Source of the DNA: an uncultured Atopobiaceae bacterium
GTDB lineage: Bacteria; Actinomycetota; Coriobacteriia; Coriobacteriales; Atopobiaceae
Length of the DNA: 33,555 nucleotides
NCBI GenBank assembly: GCA_934792625.1
Contig: CAKVON010000013.1
Location: 1 to 33,555 of the forward strand
Direction: 5' to 3'
Positions within the stretch are counted from its first letter, which is position 1. Each line of letters starts with the position of its first letter. The notes beneath the pieces were generated by a model, which saw nothing but the letters and a program-made list of their open reading frames with translations, had not been told where the DNA came from and did no database searches. The position numbers and the translations under genes were made by a program. This document shows, one piece after another, positions 32,455-33,555 of this stretch.

Positions 32455-33300
32455 CTATTTCCTGGCGAGAAGCACGCGTCGCAGCCAGTCGGCCGTGAGC
32501 GCGTCGAACAGCTCGGGGCGCTCCAGCTGAAGGTTGTGGCCCGCCACGTCGAGCACGGCGCTCGTGCAGCGCGGCATTAGGCCCAACAGGCGCTGTTGGT
32601 CGCGCCAGCCGACCATCGCGTCTTGCCTGCCGCACAGAAGCAGGGACGGCCCCTCGAAGGGCCTCTCGGCAAGCGTCGCGTCGATGTCGACGCCCAGAGG
32701 GAAGCGCTCGTCCACCGCGTCGAGAAACGCCGTGTCGGCATGCGCGAAGCCCGGCGCCTCCTCGTCGCGGAAGCGCTCGTAGGTCGGCTCGTCGGCACGG
32801 ACCGCCAGCTGCAGGAAGCTCTCACGCTGCTCGGGAGTCAGGGTCGCGAGGAAGGCGTCGTCCCCCTCGATGACGCCGCCGGGCTCGCAGTCGCGCGCGG
32901 CGAGGTCGTTTACGCTGAGCGGGCAGATGAGCTCGCAGCCCAAGACGCGCTCGGGCAGGGTGGCGACGGCCCCCAGGGCAAGGTAGCCGCCGTAGGACTC
33001 GCCCACGACGCAGAAGGGCCTGTCGGGCGCCACGTGCTGCTCGAGGGCGAGCACGCAGCGCAGAAGCTCGTCCGAGGCCGCGAGGGAGCGGTCGGCGTGC
33101 GCGCTGGCGCCGTGCCCCGACAGGTCGACGTAGACGCGCAGGAAGTCGTCCGCGTGGCCCGCGCCCCCGATCGCGGGCTCCATGCAGCCGCGCATGAGGG
33201 CGAGCTCGCAGCCGAATCCGTGCAGCATGAGGATCGGTGTCGCGTCGGCAGGCCCCTCCAGCTCGTAGTTGACGTCGCATCCCGGGTACTCGAAGCGCAT
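32455..33300 (-). CDS. Alpha/beta-hydrolase
   Basis: A 281-aa alpha/beta-fold hydrolase. The oxyanion-loop motif HGFGCE is at 27-32, the VDLSGHGAS strand-loop follows, and the nucleophile elbow is GESYGG with Ser102. The acid is probably the Asp in LLCGRQDAMVGW and the base the His in DVAGHNLQLERPELF. The fold covers esterases, lipases, peptidases and related enzymes; the substrate cannot be predicted. There is no signal peptide, so it is cytoplasmic. ATG 33300 has AAAGGA 6 nt upstream; the longer upstream frame starts without a ribosome site. It is a single gene, convergent with asd. Confidence 0.88.
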   Translation of the reverse strand: MRFEYPGCDVNYELEGPADATPILMLHGFGCELALMRGCMEPAIGGAGHADDFLRVYVDLSGHGASAHADRSLAASDELLRCVLALEQHVAPDRPFCVVGESYGGYLALGAVATLPERVLGCELICPLSVNDLAARDCEPGGVIEGDDAFLATLTPEQRESFLQLAVRADEPTYERFRDEEAPGFAHADTAFLDAVDERFPLGVDIDATLAERPFEGPSLLLCGRQDAMVGWRDQQRLLGLMPRCTSAVLDVAGHNLQLERPELFDALTADWLRRVLLARK

Positions 33301-33425
33301 GGGCAGTCCTTTCGGTTGGCCGCGCGTCCGCTTGGGCATGGTGTTGCGCGGCACTTCTCGGTTCCCTCAGAATTGTGAACGTTTGGTTGGCGCAAGGGGA
33401 ATCAAACTCTTTTGGAAATTTGTCC

Positions 33426-33454
33426 TTGCAACGGCCGTCTGGGTTGTGCATAAT
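33426..33454 (+). promoter_or_regulatory. Candidate promoter of tRNA-His
   Basis: TTGCAA (33426-33431) and CATAAT (33449-33454) are 17 bp apart, about 30 nt upstream of the tRNA. The preceding 80 bp are AT-rich compared with the rest of the window and should also hold the hydrolase promoter on the other strand, which I could not place with confidence. Confidence 0.6.
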
Positions 33455-33484
33455 AATCGAGCTGCCTGAACGGGAAGCTAAATG

Positions 33485-33555
33485 GTGGGTGTAGCTCAGT
33501 TGGTAGAGCGACGGACCGTGGCTCCGTAGGTCGAGGGTTCGAGACCCTTCACCCA
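33485..33555 (+). tRNA. tRNA-His (anticodon GTG), 3' end outside the window
   Basis: Positions 1-71 of a tRNA are present: acceptor GTGGGTG with CACCCA visible on the 3' side, D stem GCTC/GAGC, anticodon stem ACGGA/TCCGT, and T stem GAGGG/CCCTT. The anticodon loop reads CCGTGGC, so the anticodon is GTG (His). The base before position 1 is G (33484), the G-1 identity element of tRNA-His. Position 33 is C rather than the near-universal U. The last acceptor base, discriminator and CCA lie beyond the window. Confidence 0.93.

Overview
The window is 33.6 kb of GC-rich bacterial chromosome, densely packed with housekeeping genes and free of mobile elements, phage genes or CRISPR arrays. The strong G/C third-position bias, the type III glutamine synthetase, the duplicated pstB and a Rho factor with a very long Arg/Asn-rich N-terminal extension suggest an actinobacterium, most likely of the Coriobacteriia (Olsenella/Atopobium-like). 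This placement is an inference from gene content; no 16S gene is present.

Layout. 1-3028 (minus): a MarR-type regulator followed by a translationally coupled heterodimeric ABC exporter; the second half-transporter runs off the left edge. 3231-10646 (plus): a complete phosphate regulon in one operon, pstS-pstC-pstA-pstB1-pstB2-phoU-phoB-phoR, in which nearly every stop overlaps the next start; tandem 12-bp repeats upstream of pstS look like a Pho box. 10713-15137 (minus): a divergent methionyl-tRNA synthetase and glnN, separated by a strong terminator. 15417-18459 (plus): tRNA-Ala(CGC), a PflX-like radical SAM protein, a small tail-anchored coiled-coil protein and pncB (NAD salvage). 18590-23122 (plus): argS and rho, each with its own extended -10 promoter. 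23119-23904 (minus): a short-chain dehydrogenase whose stop codon interlocks with that of rho. 24193-26247 (plus): an unrecognised 480-aa membrane-anchored protein with a long leader, and a VanZ-like membrane protein whose 3' end overlaps thrB on the other strand. 26186-32337: the aspartate-family pathway, with thrC-thrB (minus) divergent from hom-lysC-asd (plus); together these cover aspartate to threonine plus the branch to lysine and methionine precursors. 32455-33300 (minus): an alpha/beta hydrolase. 33485-end: tRNA-His, cut by the right edge.

The most unusual sequence-level signal is a short motif, consensus SGCACTTCTCGGCAG, found about a dozen times on both strands. It is enriched between genes. 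Inside genes it is always in the sense direction, and it falls in all three reading frames, often forcing rare codons (GCA CTT CTC for Ala-Leu-Leu). Two opposed copies form a 14-bp perfect stem between the convergent phoR and metG. Other points of note are a MetRS without an intact KMSKS signature, a tRNA-His with C at position 33, AT-hook-like repeats in Rho, and a Tat-type lipoprotein signal on PstS.
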